From NCBI GenBank assembly GCA_017998475.1, contig JAGODA010000005.1:1-24609 (forward strand): DNA of 24,609 nt, read 5' to 3'. Made by a program: the position numbers and the translations under genes. The stretch is from Spirochaetota bacterium. Lineage in GTDB: Bacteria > Spirochaetota > UBA4802 > UBA5368. Shown here piece after piece: positions 1 through 7,478 of this stretch. The notes under the pieces were generated by a model. The model had not been told where the DNA came from. It saw only the letters and a program-made list of their open reading frames with translations, and made no database searches. Each line of letters begins with the position of its first letter. Positions within the stretch are counted from its first letter, which is position 1.

Positions 1-976
1 CCTCGATGTCATCGCCAAGGTCGTTAACATCCGCGACTTCTTCGTCACACTGTTCTTCGTCGCGCTCGGAATGCAGATCCCGAATCCCCTGGCCGAGCCG
101 GCGCTGCTCGCCATGGCGGGGATCGCCTCCCTCTTTCTTATCGCCTCGCGCTTCCTCGCGATTTTTCCGGTGCTCTATTTCCTGAAAAACGGTAACCGTG
201 TCAGCCTGCTCACCCCGATCAACCTTTCGCAGATCAGTGAGTTCTCTCTCGTCATCGCGGCCCTGGGATTCTCCGCCGGGCACATCGGGGCGGACATCCT
301 GTCTGTCGTGATTTTCATTTTCGTGATCACCTCCATCGTCTCAACGTACATGATTAATTACAGCGACGCGATCCAGAAGGCCCTCAATCAGCTGATCCAG
401 ATGATCGGGTTCAAGGACATCCCGCTCTCAAGAGACGAAACGGCGACGACGGGAGGAAAAGAGGTCGCCCTTCTCGGCTTTCACCGGACCGCGAGCTCGC
501 TGGTCCGCGAGATCATGGACCTCGATGCCGAGCACGCCGAAGGTCTGCGGGACAAGCTGGTGGTGGTCGACTTTAACCCGGAAGTCCACAGCAGTCTCCA
601 TACCCATGGCATAAAAGCGATCTACGGCGACATCAGCCACATGGACACCCTTCATCACGCCGGCATCCACGACGCAAAAGTCGTTGTATCGACCATACCC
701 GACACCATCCTCGTAGGCACCGACAACCTGCGCATGATTCGCCAGATCAGGTCCCTCTGCCCTCACGCAAAAATAATCGTAACCGCCGAAAGCCCCTCCC
801 GGGCGTTGAAGATGTACGCCGAGGGCGCAGACTACGTGGTGCTCCCCAGGGTGCTCACCGCGCGGCACCTGGTGGAGATTATCGGAGAAATGGTGCAGAA
901 CGATGAAAAGAGGCTCCACGGTTTGCGGAACGGTCAGATCGAGATGCTTAAAGCGCGCGACGAGATTATAAGTTGA
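1..976 (+). CDS. CPA2/KefB-type cation:proton antiporter with C-terminal TrkA-N (RCK) domain, 5' end cut by the window
   Basis: The reading frame is open from base 2, so the gene starts before the window; the first visible ATG (base 71) is internal. The visible N-terminal part is a run of hydrophobic helices with sequences typical of the CPA2 monovalent cation:proton antiporter family (FFVTLFFVALGMQIP near the start, then LSQISEFSLVIAALGF). A soluble domain begins near base 460 (KEVALLGFHRTAS) and reads as a TrkA-N/RCK Rossmann fold ending in LVVVDFNPE and later DYVVLPRVLTARHLVE. Such proteins exchange K+ or Na+ for H+ across the inner membrane, and the RCK domain gates transport by binding nucleotide. 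The Rossmann glycine motif is divergent (GFHRTA instead of GxGxxG), so nucleotide specificity is uncertain. The next gene is another RCK-containing K+ transport protein, which suggests a small K+ homeostasis locus. Confidence 0.85.
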   Translation, partial: LDVIAKVVNIRDFFVTLFFVALGMQIPNPLAEPALLAMAGIASLFLIASRFLAIFPVLYFLKNGNRVSLLTPINLSQISEFSLVIAALGFSAGHIGADILSVVIFIFVITSIVSTYMINYSDAIQKALNQLIQMIGFKDIPLSRDETATTGGKEVALLGFHRTASSLVREIMDLDAEHAEGLRDKLVVVDFNPEVHSSLHTHGIKAIYGDISHMDTLHHAGIHDAKVVVSTIPDTILVGTDNLRMIRQIRSLCPHAKIIVTAESPSRALKMYAEGADYVVLPRVLTARHLVEIIGEMVQNDEKRLHGLRNGQIEMLKARDEIIS

Positions 977-1031
977 GAATGGGCGCTTCCGGGCGGGTAT
1001 TACATCCGCATGGAAATTGTTCATTAATCAA

Positions 1032-1061
1032 TTGACATCCGCCGCGCCGGCCGCTTATTAC
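1032..1061 (+). promoter_or_regulatory. Candidate sigma-70-like promoter for the K+ channel gene
   Basis: A perfect TTGACA at 1032-1037 is followed after 18 bases by TATTAC at 1056-1061 (4 of 6 matches to TATAAT). The predicted transcription start, about 7 bases downstream, falls at about 1068, next to the ATG at 1069. No Shine-Dalgarno sequence precedes that ATG, so the transcript may be leaderless. The promoter call is from pattern only. Confidence 0.45.
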
Positions 1062-1068
1062 ATTTTCG

Positions 1069-2058
1069 ATGGATATCAAGCGCCTCCGCACGAGCTTCCT
1101 GCTTCTGGTCTCGACCCTGGCGTTCGGGACCTTCGGCTACCACCTGGTGGAAGGCATGGCGCTGTTCGACTCGTTCTACATGACCATCATCACCATCAGC
1201 ACGGTAGGGTTCGCCGAGATAAAGCCCCTGACGACCTACGGCCGCATCATCACCGTCATTGTAATCGTTACCGGCGCGACCACTCTGGCCTACACGGTCG
1301 GCAACATCGTGCGCATGTTCGTGGAGGGCGAGCTCAGCAAAACCTTCGGGAGGATGAAATTGGAAAAGGAAATAGCCCGCCTCAGGAACCACTACATCAT
1401 CTGCGGGTACGGGCGTATCGGGAGCCTCATCTGCAGGGAGCTCGATTCGTACGGCATCCCATTCGTGGTCATCGAGAACAACCCCCAGTCGCTCGAACAG
1501 CTCGAGCGCGACCGGGTCCTCTTCCTGGCGATGGACGCAACCAACGAGGACGCGCTCATCAAGGCCGGCATCGAACACGCGCGCGGAATCGTACCGGCCG
1601 TCCAGTCCGACGCGGACAACGTTTATATCACCCTCAGCGCCAAGGGGCTGCGGTCCGACATCTACATCCTCTCGCGCGCCTCCGACGAAAAGGCCGAGCA
1701 GAAACTAAAAAAAGCCGGGGCCACGCGCGTCGTCATGCCTTATCTCATCGGCGGCAAACGCATGGCGCAGGTGCTCATCCGCCCCACGGTCGTCGACTTC
1801 GTCGATATCGCGCTCATGGACCGGCACCTGGGACTTCTGATGGAAGAATATCGCATAGCGGAGACGTCGACGCTCGCGGGGAAAACGCTCGTGGAGAGCA
1901 ACCTGCGCCGCGACTACGGCGTCATCATCGTCGCCATTCGAAAGAAGGAAGGCGAGATGATCTTCAACCCCGTGTCGCAGTCGAAAATCGAGGGCGGCGA
2001 TATACTGGTGATGCTCGGCAAGAAAGACGACATGGAGCGCATGAATCGCGAGCTGTGA
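1069..2058 (+). CDS. Two-TM potassium channel with TrkA-N and TrkA-C (RCK) domains, MthK-like
   Basis: 329 aa inner-membrane ion channel. TM1 is about residues 9-27, the pore helix and filter are about 34-50, and TM2 is about 58-82. The filter reads TISTVGFAE (42-50), a variant of TVGYGD. A Rossmann RCK domain follows with GYGRIG (113-118) and an acidic residue E136 at the end of beta-2, suited to binding the ribose of NAD or NADH. The C-terminal part (about 245-329) has the TrkA-C pattern, ending in GGDILVMLGKKDDM. The family forms tetrameric K+ channels gated by ligand binding to an octameric RCK ring. The ATG at 1069 is chosen because a stop codon lies in frame at 1033-1035 and no other standard start follows it. 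The stop codon directly abuts the stop of the opposing gene at 2059. Confidence 0.88.
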   Translation: MDIKRLRTSFLLLVSTLAFGTFGYHLVEGMALFDSFYMTIITISTVGFAEIKPLTTYGRIITVIVIVTGATTLAYTVGNIVRMFVEGELSKTFGRMKLEKEIARLRNHYIICGYGRIGSLICRELDSYGIPFVVIENNPQSLEQLERDRVLFLAMDATNEDALIKAGIEHARGIVPAVQSDADNVYITLSAKGLRSDIYILSRASDEKAEQKLKKAGATRVVMPYLIGGKRMAQVLIRPTVVDFVDIALMDRHLGLLMEEYRIAETSTLAGKTLVESNLRRDYGVIIVAIRKKEGEMIFNPVSQSKIEGGDILVMLGKKDDMERMNREL

Positions 2059-3957
2059 TTACTTGGCGCCGTTTTTCAGCACCTTCGAGATTTCTTTTAT
2101 CAGCACGTCGAGCTTGAACGGCTTTGCAAGGTACAGGTCGACAACGTTGCGATAGGCCTTAAGGTCCTTTATCATCCAGCCCGACAGAAGGACCGTCACC
2201 GCGTTTTCATCGAGTTCCTTCACCCGCGTGAGGAGTTCTATTCCGGTCATCCCTTTCGTGCCGTAATCGCTTATCACCATGTTCGCCTTGCCCTTCCTGA
2301 ACTCGGCGAGCGCCTCCTCGCCGCTTTCGAAAACGCTGACCCGGTTGCCCATGGAATCGAAGAGCTCGAAGAGTATCTCCTTGAGGGCCTTCTCATCCTC
2401 GACGATAATGATGTCCCGGTCGCGAACGCGGTATTCCTCCGTTTCAGACTCTTTTCGACCCTTTCCCGCGACCATACCGGCGGGAAGGACCGCCCTGATG
2501 GAATAGGACGTCGACGATTCCTCTTCGATGATCTTTATGTTCAGTCGCTCCACGACGCGCCGTATGTCGATGGCGGAAAAAATGAAGGCCCCCAGCGAAT
2601 CGCGCTCCGCTTCGGGCGCGGGTTCCGGCTCCTCCCCCTCCTTTTTCACCATCACCGTGAGCGCCGGCGCCTCCTCGTCCTTGAGCATCACGTTGATGGT
2701 GCCGCTGCGGCGAAGATGCGACGCGGCCTTGAAGATCATCGAGATGAGAATCTCCCTGAGCAGGCGGGTGTCGGTCCTTACATTCACCAGGCAGAAATAC
2801 CTGCGCTCGACCTTTATATGGCGCCGCCGTTCTTTTATTTCGACCTTGAAATGGATGTTCGCGAACTCGATGGCGTCCTCGATCACGTCGATGAGGTCCT
2901 CCGACTCGCTCTCCCGCAGAGTGTCCCCTTCGCCCATGAAGTCCTGGATGCGACGCACCTGGCGCACCCCCTGGCCGGCGGTCTTTTCGATAACCCTGAG
3001 CCCCTCGAGCACCGTGTCTTTTTCCGTAACCTGAAGCAGGAGCTGGGTGCGGCTGAGAATTATATTGATGATGTTGTTGAACGAATGGAGCAGACCCTTC
3101 GTGAGGTCTCCGATAATCTGAACGCGGTTCATCAGGCTCATTCGCGTTTCGAGGGCCTTGATCCTGGTGATATCCTCCAGGATCGCCTCGACCGCGAAGA
3201 TCTCCCTGTTGATCACAAGCGGGTAGATTATGACGTTGGCCCATTTCTCCTCTCTGGACCTGGAGAGTACGCGTATCTCACCGAGCCGCTTGAAACCGGC
3301 GCGGCCTTCGAATACATCGGAAACGGCCTTGCGCAGACGCTCGAAATCGTACAGCGCGACCGAACGGAAAAGCAGGTTCCTGTTCCCCTGAAGGTCCGCA
3401 AGGGAGTACCCGAAAAAGCTCTCGACGGACGCGCTCCCGCTTACAATCGAGCCCTCGCGGTCGAAGCGCACAATGGGGAACGGCGCGAAATCGAAGATAC
3501 CCGAATTGGCCAATGGTTCGTCGTCGGCCGTCATCATGGCGGTGTTTCGCCCGAACGAAACGACGCGGTCGTCGGAAACCGGCTTCAGGAACACCAGTAT
3601 CGACACGACGGTTTCCGCACGGAACATGGGGAAAAGATAGATTTCCATCGCCACCCGTCGGTTGTCGGGGGTCCGCATCACCGCGAAACACCTGCGGTCG
3701 GCACCCTTAATGGCCTTGGTATAGGCGAGTGCTATGCTCTTACGGTATTCGGGAGAAAAGGGATGAGAGAGGTCGATGCTCATCGAGCCGCCGGCGCCCT
3801 CGAAAAAGCTCGAAAAGCGGCCGTTGGCGTAAAGGATATCGCCGTTGAGCCCGATCACGCAGACCGGGTGATTCAATGAATCGAAGACGCCGAAGGAGAT
3901 GTCGGCGGAGAGAACCGCCGCCGCATCCTTCCCTGCATGTGTTTCACGCTCGTTCAT
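2059..3957 (-). CDS. PAS-PAS-HisKA-like protein with degenerate ATPase region and C-terminal receiver domain
   Basis: 632 aa, predicted cytoplasmic, no TM helices seen. Two PAS-like domains cover about 20-125 and 150-270; the second ends in the usual PAC-like ILEDITRIKALE. A dimerisation/phosphoacceptor helix follows with LLHSFNN around H291, like the H-box of HisKA kinases that carry HDFNN. The region where the HATPase belongs (about 395-492) lacks the N-box asparagine (ISMIFKAASHL replaces the usual NAxxA pattern) and has no DxGxG or GxGxG box. A receiver domain occupies about 514-630, with acidic pair E520/D521, phosphoacceptor D564, S592 and K612 all in place. It may therefore be a phosphatase, a scaffold or a kinase-dead hybrid, with phosphate supplied by another protein. 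The ATG at 3957 has only a weak AAGG upstream. Confidence 0.8.
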   Translation of the reverse strand: MNERETHAGKDAAAVLSADISFGVFDSLNHPVCVIGLNGDILYANGRFSSFFEGAGGSMSIDLSHPFSPEYRKSIALAYTKAIKGADRRCFAVMRTPDNRRVAMEIYLFPMFRAETVVSILVFLKPVSDDRVVSFGRNTAMMTADDEPLANSGIFDFAPFPIVRFDREGSIVSGSASVESFFGYSLADLQGNRNLLFRSVALYDFERLRKAVSDVFEGRAGFKRLGEIRVLSRSREEKWANVIIYPLVINREIFAVEAILEDITRIKALETRMSLMNRVQIIGDLTKGLLHSFNNIINIILSRTQLLLQVTEKDTVLEGLRVIEKTAGQGVRQVRRIQDFMGEGDTLRESESEDLIDVIEDAIEFANIHFKVEIKERRRHIKVERRYFCLVNVRTDTRLLREILISMIFKAASHLRRSGTINVMLKDEEAPALTVMVKKEGEEPEPAPEAERDSLGAFIFSAIDIRRVVERLNIKIIEEESSTSYSIRAVLPAGMVAGKGRKESETEEYRVRDRDIIIVEDEKALKEILFELFDSMGNRVSVFESGEEALAEFRKGKANMVISDYGTKGMTGIELLTRVKELDENAVTVLLSGWMIKDLKAYRNVVDLYLAKPFKLDVLIKEISKVLKNGAK

Positions 3958-4236
3958 CAGCCTTGTGCCGGGTATGACAGCGTTTTTCGGTCCGGCGGAC
4001 CGCTACAGGGATATACCGGCGGGAGGCGACCACAATGTAAACCATTAATTTACTTTTTTTCACCATTCCGCAGAGGTGTATCCCGGATTTCAGCCGGCTT
4101 CATACCAGTTCCGCACGCATATAATGGCCCGGAACACCATACGCATTCTCCCGACCGGTTCACGCACAAGACGGGCTTCACGCCACCATCCAATTTCCTC
4201 CCGCCGGCCGACTTTCCCGAGGGCGGCACGAAATAA
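3958..4236. other. Intergenic region, no gene seen
   Basis: This is most of a 333-base gap between the kinase-like gene and the lipoprotein operon. It holds an A/T-rich patch (about 4035-4062) in otherwise G+C-rich DNA, upstream of the minus-strand kinase gene and so a likely place for its promoter. No well-spaced -35/-10 pair could be fixed. Small open frames here have no recognisable protein and no Shine-Dalgarno site. Confidence 0.5.
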
Positions 4237-4265
4237 AAATCCCGCGGGTGAGTTCCGCGGGATTT
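4231..4265 (-). terminator. Strong intrinsic terminator of the lipoprotein operon
   Basis: A perfect 11-bp inverted repeat (4237-4247 and 4255-4265, AAATCCCGCGG with its complement) encloses a 7-base loop. Read on the minus strand, the stem runs into a T-rich tail (ATTTTTATTT). It lies 26 bases past the stop codon of the gene at 4291-5694, in the right orientation for that gene. Confidence 0.9.
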
Positions 4266-4290
4266 CCAGTATCCTGTGATGTCTTCGGGC

Positions 4291-5694
4291 TCAGAACAGC
4301 GTCCGGTAATTATAGAACGTCCTCTCGCCCTTCGAAATCCGTATCGTGCTTTCCACCGGAGGGCTCACCTGGTTCCCGGCGGCGTCGCGAAACTTCACCA
4401 CCACCTTGTGGTCTCCCGGGGGCAGAAAAATCCGCGCAAGCTGCAGGTTAGCCGGCAGCGTGTGCCAGCAGCGCAGATCCGGCTTTATCTGGGAAACGAG
4501 CCCGGCTCCAATGCCCGCGCCGACCAGGGTACCGATGAGTCCCGCGTATCCGCCGACTTTCTTGGACTGCTCAGCGATCTTTTTCGCGGCTATGCCCGCG
4601 GCAACCGCCGTGGCGGCCTTCACCGCGATACCCGCGGCGACTTTCATATACAGCCGGCTGTAGTCGTCCTCCAGGTTTTTGACCGCGGTCGTCTCGATGT
4701 CCTCGAGCATCACCGTCCTGGCGATATCGGCGCCGTTGACGTTGATTACCACGTGGTCGACCTTGTTCGAACGCTTCTGGAACTTCGGGATGGGATTCTC
4801 GGCAACGCGCAGCGCGACGAGCACTCCCGCGACGGTCACTCCCTCCTTGAGCGGAATGCCGTTCAGCGACACCCTGATTCCCGACTCCATGGTCTTGTCC
4901 GAAAGGAGCGGCCCGCGCGAGAGCTTGATCGCCCCCTGCCCGGCCTGGAAAATCATGACCAGCTCGCCCGCGTTGGCGGGGATGTTGTCTTGCCTTCCAA
5001 ACATGCCGACCCATTTGTTGTAATCCTCGGTGTCGTTAAGCCTCTTCGAGAGCCGCTGCAGGTCCCGGTATACCATCGCAAGGCGCGGGTCGAGCGCGTA
5101 AATCTGCTTGTACTCGATATAGGCGAACTCCCGATCGTTAAAATCGTTGTCCTTGTCGGCGCTGATCTCGAATGCTATTGCGGTGAGATACTTGGCCATG
5201 AGGTTCTGCTTGTAGGCCTTCCCGGTGGAGACGTTGATGTCGCGCAGGAGATCGTTCACCTTCTTGAATTCCACCCTGGCCGAGTCCGCGTCCTTGAGCA
5301 TGAGAAAATTGATGCCCAGGTACATATGAATCAGAACACGCTCGAAGTCCTCCCCGCGGTAATTGGTCACGGTATCGTTCAGGAACAGCGAGGCGGCCTC
5401 CTTGCTCACGCTGAGGGCGATGCGCTCGGCGAGCTTGCCCGCTTCGAGAAGGACCTTGTTGCTGTTCTGATAATCACCCGCGGCGTGCAGCATGAGACCG
5501 GCCTCCATCATGAACAGGAGCTGGTCCTTCCCCGACTTGTTTACCGCGGGAAGGAGCTTGCGCGCCGCTTCCTTGTACTGGCCGTAATAGAACATCTTCT
5601 CCGAGTCCTTCATCACCTGGACATAACTGCCGGCGCACCCGAAGGAAAACGCGAAGAGAGTAACTACCGCGGCCGCGCGTATCCCGTTTTTCAT
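4291..5694 (-). CDS. Outer-membrane-type lipoprotein, TPR-like helical repeats plus glycine-rich hydrophobic segment (COG3014-like)
   Basis: 467 aa. A lipoprotein signal ends in FAFSFG-C with C20 as the lipidated cysteine; this lipobox is relaxed. Residues about 25-235 are helical and TPR-like (YGQYKEAARKLLPAV; AYIEYKQIYALDPRLAMVYRDL). A beta-rich part follows (240-330). Residues 350-402 are an alanine/glycine-rich hydrophobic stretch that ends in a GxGxG-type zipper (LVGAGIGAGLV). The C-terminus (about 410-467) resembles a small beta-sandwich that binds or presents at the surface. From memory, the overall pattern matches the COG3014 uncharacterised lipoprotein group, which often sits beside lpoB; that link is not verified here. 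The gene starts 22 bases after the lpoB stop, with AAGGGA at a suitable distance from the ATG, so the two form an operon. The function is unknown; a role with LpoB in wall synthesis is inferred from position. Confidence 0.78.
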   Translation of the reverse strand: MKNGIRAAAVVTLFAFSFGCAGSYVQVMKDSEKMFYYGQYKEAARKLLPAVNKSGKDQLLFMMEAGLMLHAAGDYQNSNKVLLEAGKLAERIALSVSKEAASLFLNDTVTNYRGEDFERVLIHMYLGINFLMLKDADSARVEFKKVNDLLRDINVSTGKAYKQNLMAKYLTAIAFEISADKDNDFNDREFAYIEYKQIYALDPRLAMVYRDLQRLSKRLNDTEDYNKWVGMFGRQDNIPANAGELVMIFQAGQGAIKLSRGPLLSDKTMESGIRVSLNGIPLKEGVTVAGVLVALRVAENPIPKFQKRSNKVDHVVINVNGADIARTVMLEDIETTAVKNLEDDYSRLYMKVAAGIAVKAATAVAAGIAAKKIAEQSKKVGGYAGLIGTLVGAGIGAGLVSQIKPDLRCWHTLPANLQLARIFLPPGDHKVVVKFRDAAGNQVSPPVESTIRISKGERTFYNYRTLF

Positions 5695-5716
5695 GTATTC
5701 CGTCCCTTGCCCGAGA

Positions 5717-6289
5717 TTAGAAAGAGATCTTCGTCTTCGCGCTCGCCTTGAGGAATTCCTGCCTGTCCTGCCATTCGACGACGTTGGTCCTCAGGTCGAT
5801 GAGCTGCATGGTGACCACCAGGTACTGGAGCGACTTTCCGCCCACGGTGCGCACGTTGTCGCGAATGTCCCCGGTGAGATAGAAGTTCGGCGACTTGAGC
5901 ATCCCCACCGGGATGGCCGCGTCGGGATCGATCATGCCGGTCATGCCGCGCTCCATCTCCGCCATGGCGTCGGCGGTCAGCGACTGGTCGATGAACCTTA
6001 TGCGCTTCTTTATAAGGTTGGTCGATATCTCGTCGGTTATCATCTTGGTGTCGATGTGCTCCGAGGTCTTGTTACGGAAATTTCTTACCTCGATAAACGC
6101 GGGTTTCTTGTACTCGTCTTTAAGAAAGGTGTACATGGAGCCGACCATCGTATTCACGGTCATCTTGATTTCCTTGGGCCCCCATTCGCGGGAACCCTTG
6201 TCTTCTTTGGCGTCCCTGTACTGGGTTCCGCCGCCGCAGGCGGTCATCATGAACGCCATCACCACGCCAAGAATCGCGTATTTCCTCAT
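5717..6289 (-). CDS. lpoB: LpoB-like penicillin-binding protein activator lipoprotein
   Basis: 190 aa. The start is set at the ATG at 6289 because GAGGAG (6299-6304) stands 9 bases upstream and the protein then begins with a clean lipoprotein signal ending in MMTA-C (C18). A longer open frame reaching back to 6445 would bury that signal and overlap the predicted promoter. The mature part carries the LpoB/COG3417 pattern: KPAFIEVRNFRNKTSEHIDT, then TNLIKKRIRFID, PNFYLTGDIRDN and a final QLIDLRTNVVEWQDRQEF. LpoB proteins are outer-membrane lipoproteins that reach through the periplasm and activate a bifunctional penicillin-binding protein. A short low-complexity linker (GGGTQYRDAKEDKG) follows the cysteine. 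It is first in a two-gene operon with the lipoprotein gene at 4291-5694. Confidence 0.88.
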   Translation of the reverse strand: MRKYAILGVVMAFMMTACGGGTQYRDAKEDKGSREWGPKEIKMTVNTMVGSMYTFLKDEYKKPAFIEVRNFRNKTSEHIDTKMITDEISTNLIKKRIRFIDQSLTADAMAEMERGMTGMIDPDAAIPVGMLKSPNFYLTGDIRDNVRTVGGKSLQYLVVTMQLIDLRTNVVEWQDRQEFLKASAKTKISF

Positions 6290-6425
6290 ACCCGTACGCT
6301 CCTCATCATTATTATTTTCATTCTGCCAGGACCGGGGGAACCGGCGAACACCCGAAAAGCGCCTCCGGTTGTTCTTCTCGCTGCTCGTTTTCGCGCCCCT
6401 GCAGTGCCACTGCCCATACCGCCCT

Positions 6426-6455
6426 TCTATACTATACAAATCCACAGGCTGTAAA
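6426..6455 (-). promoter_or_regulatory. Candidate promoter for the lpoB operon
   Basis: On the minus strand TTTACA (6455-6450) is followed after 18 bases by TATAGA (6431-6426), inside an A/T-rich patch of G+C-rich DNA. The predicted start near 6419 would give a leader of about 130 bases before the lpoB ATG. Confidence 0.4.
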
Positions 6456-6463
6456 GTATTAAT

Positions 6464-7477
6464 TTAAAAAATTTCCCCGGGCATGACAATACCCAGAAGC
6501 TGACGGACGGCGTCGTCCGTATCCGCGTTCTCGATTTCCGCGACGAAAGTCATGCGGTCCAGGCTGTAGGAGTAGAGCGGATCGTAGTACTTTTCGAGGA
6601 GGAGCCGCGCGAACTCCTCGAGCTCGCCGCGTTCGAAGAGCCGCTCCAATTCGCGGGAGACGCGCGGACCGGTTCGGTTTTCGAGCGAACGCACGATCGC
6701 CCGGACGCGCCCCGGATCCGCGTCGCGCGGATATTCGTCGAGCAGGTTCCGCACGCGCCGCTCGATCGGGGCGCGCACAAGGACCCCCGGAGCGCGGGCC
6801 ATACGTTCGAGGAGAGGCCGGGGAATATGAATATCACCTATTTTACGCGATTCACCTTCCACAACGACGTACGGAAGCTCCCGGACGGCGTCCACTCTTT
6901 CGACGAGCAGACTTTCGAACATCTTCTGCGTATTGGGCGAAAGACCCAGCGCCCCGAACAGGGAACTGCGGTGGCCGGCCATCGCCTCGAGATCGAGGGC
7001 ATTGGCGATTTTCCGGAGTATCCGCGTCTTCCCCGCACCCGTAAGCCCGTGGAGCACGTACAGCGCTGGCGCGATATCGAGCGCTTCGACGCGCCGGCGA
7101 ATATATTGCCGGTACTCCCGGTACCCACCCCTCAGTTTGTATACCCGAAGTCCGAGCGAGTCGAGCAGCGAGACGAGCGTGGTCGACCGCATACCGCCGC
7201 GGAAACATCCAATTACGATGTCGCGCTTTCCCATGCGCGAGATATCGGCGACCATGCCTGCGAGCTTGCTTCCGGCGATCTCGGTCCCTTTCAGTATTGC
7301 CGCCTCTTCCCCGTGCGTCCTGTACAGGGTTCCCACGAGCGCGCGTTCGCCATCGTCGAACACCGGCATGCTGATCGCCCCCGGGATGTGGTCGGCGCGA
7401 TACTCAACCGGCGCGCGAACGTCGACAAACACCGGGTCGGGAAGGGACAGCGCCTCCTCGTACGAGATCTCCCGCAT
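6464..7477 (-). CDS. mnmH: tRNA 2-selenouridine synthase (rhodanese + P-loop), MnmH/SelU
   Basis: 337 aa. The N-terminal rhodanese domain (1-130) holds the active-site cysteine C91 in GCFRGGMRS, preceded by FVDVRAPVEYRADHIPGA. The second half is a P-loop domain with Walker A GLTGAGKT (144-151), followed by EGESRKIG (208-214). This order and these motifs are diagnostic of MnmH (YbbB), which converts 2-thiouridine at the wobble position of certain tRNAs to 2-selenouridine using selenophosphate, through a geranylated intermediate. The start at 7477 matches the beginning of the rhodanese fold; upstream codons in the same frame overlap the NUDIX gene and look non-coding. Only one base separates the NUDIX stop from this ATG (TGATATG), so the two are likely translated together. 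The selenophosphate synthase gene is not in the window. Confidence 0.92.
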   Translation of the reverse strand: MREISYEEALSLPDPVFVDVRAPVEYRADHIPGAISMPVFDDGERALVGTLYRTHGEEAAILKGTEIAGSKLAGMVADISRMGKRDIVIGCFRGGMRSTTLVSLLDSLGLRVYKLRGGYREYRQYIRRRVEALDIAPALYVLHGLTGAGKTRILRKIANALDLEAMAGHRSSLFGALGLSPNTQKMFESLLVERVDAVRELPYVVVEGESRKIGDIHIPRPLLERMARAPGVLVRAPIERRVRNLLDEYPRDADPGRVRAIVRSLENRTGPRVSRELERLFERGELEEFARLLLEKYYDPLYSYSLDRMTFVAEIENADTDDAVRQLLGIVMPGEIF

Positions 7478-7478
7478 A

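Noticed and set aside
1017..2117. 366-codon open frame overlapping the K+ channel in another frame
   Set aside because: Translation is Arg/His-rich noise, while the other frame gives a clear channel with an RCK domain.
4120..4125. Perfect TATAAT on the plus strand
   Set aside because: No -35 at a proper distance and no plus-strand gene downstream; likely chance.
3937..4236. 99-codon plus-strand open frame upstream of the lipoprotein terminator
   Set aside because: Low-complexity Pro/His-rich translation without recognisable fold, no ribosome site, and it overlaps the 5' end of the kinase-like gene.
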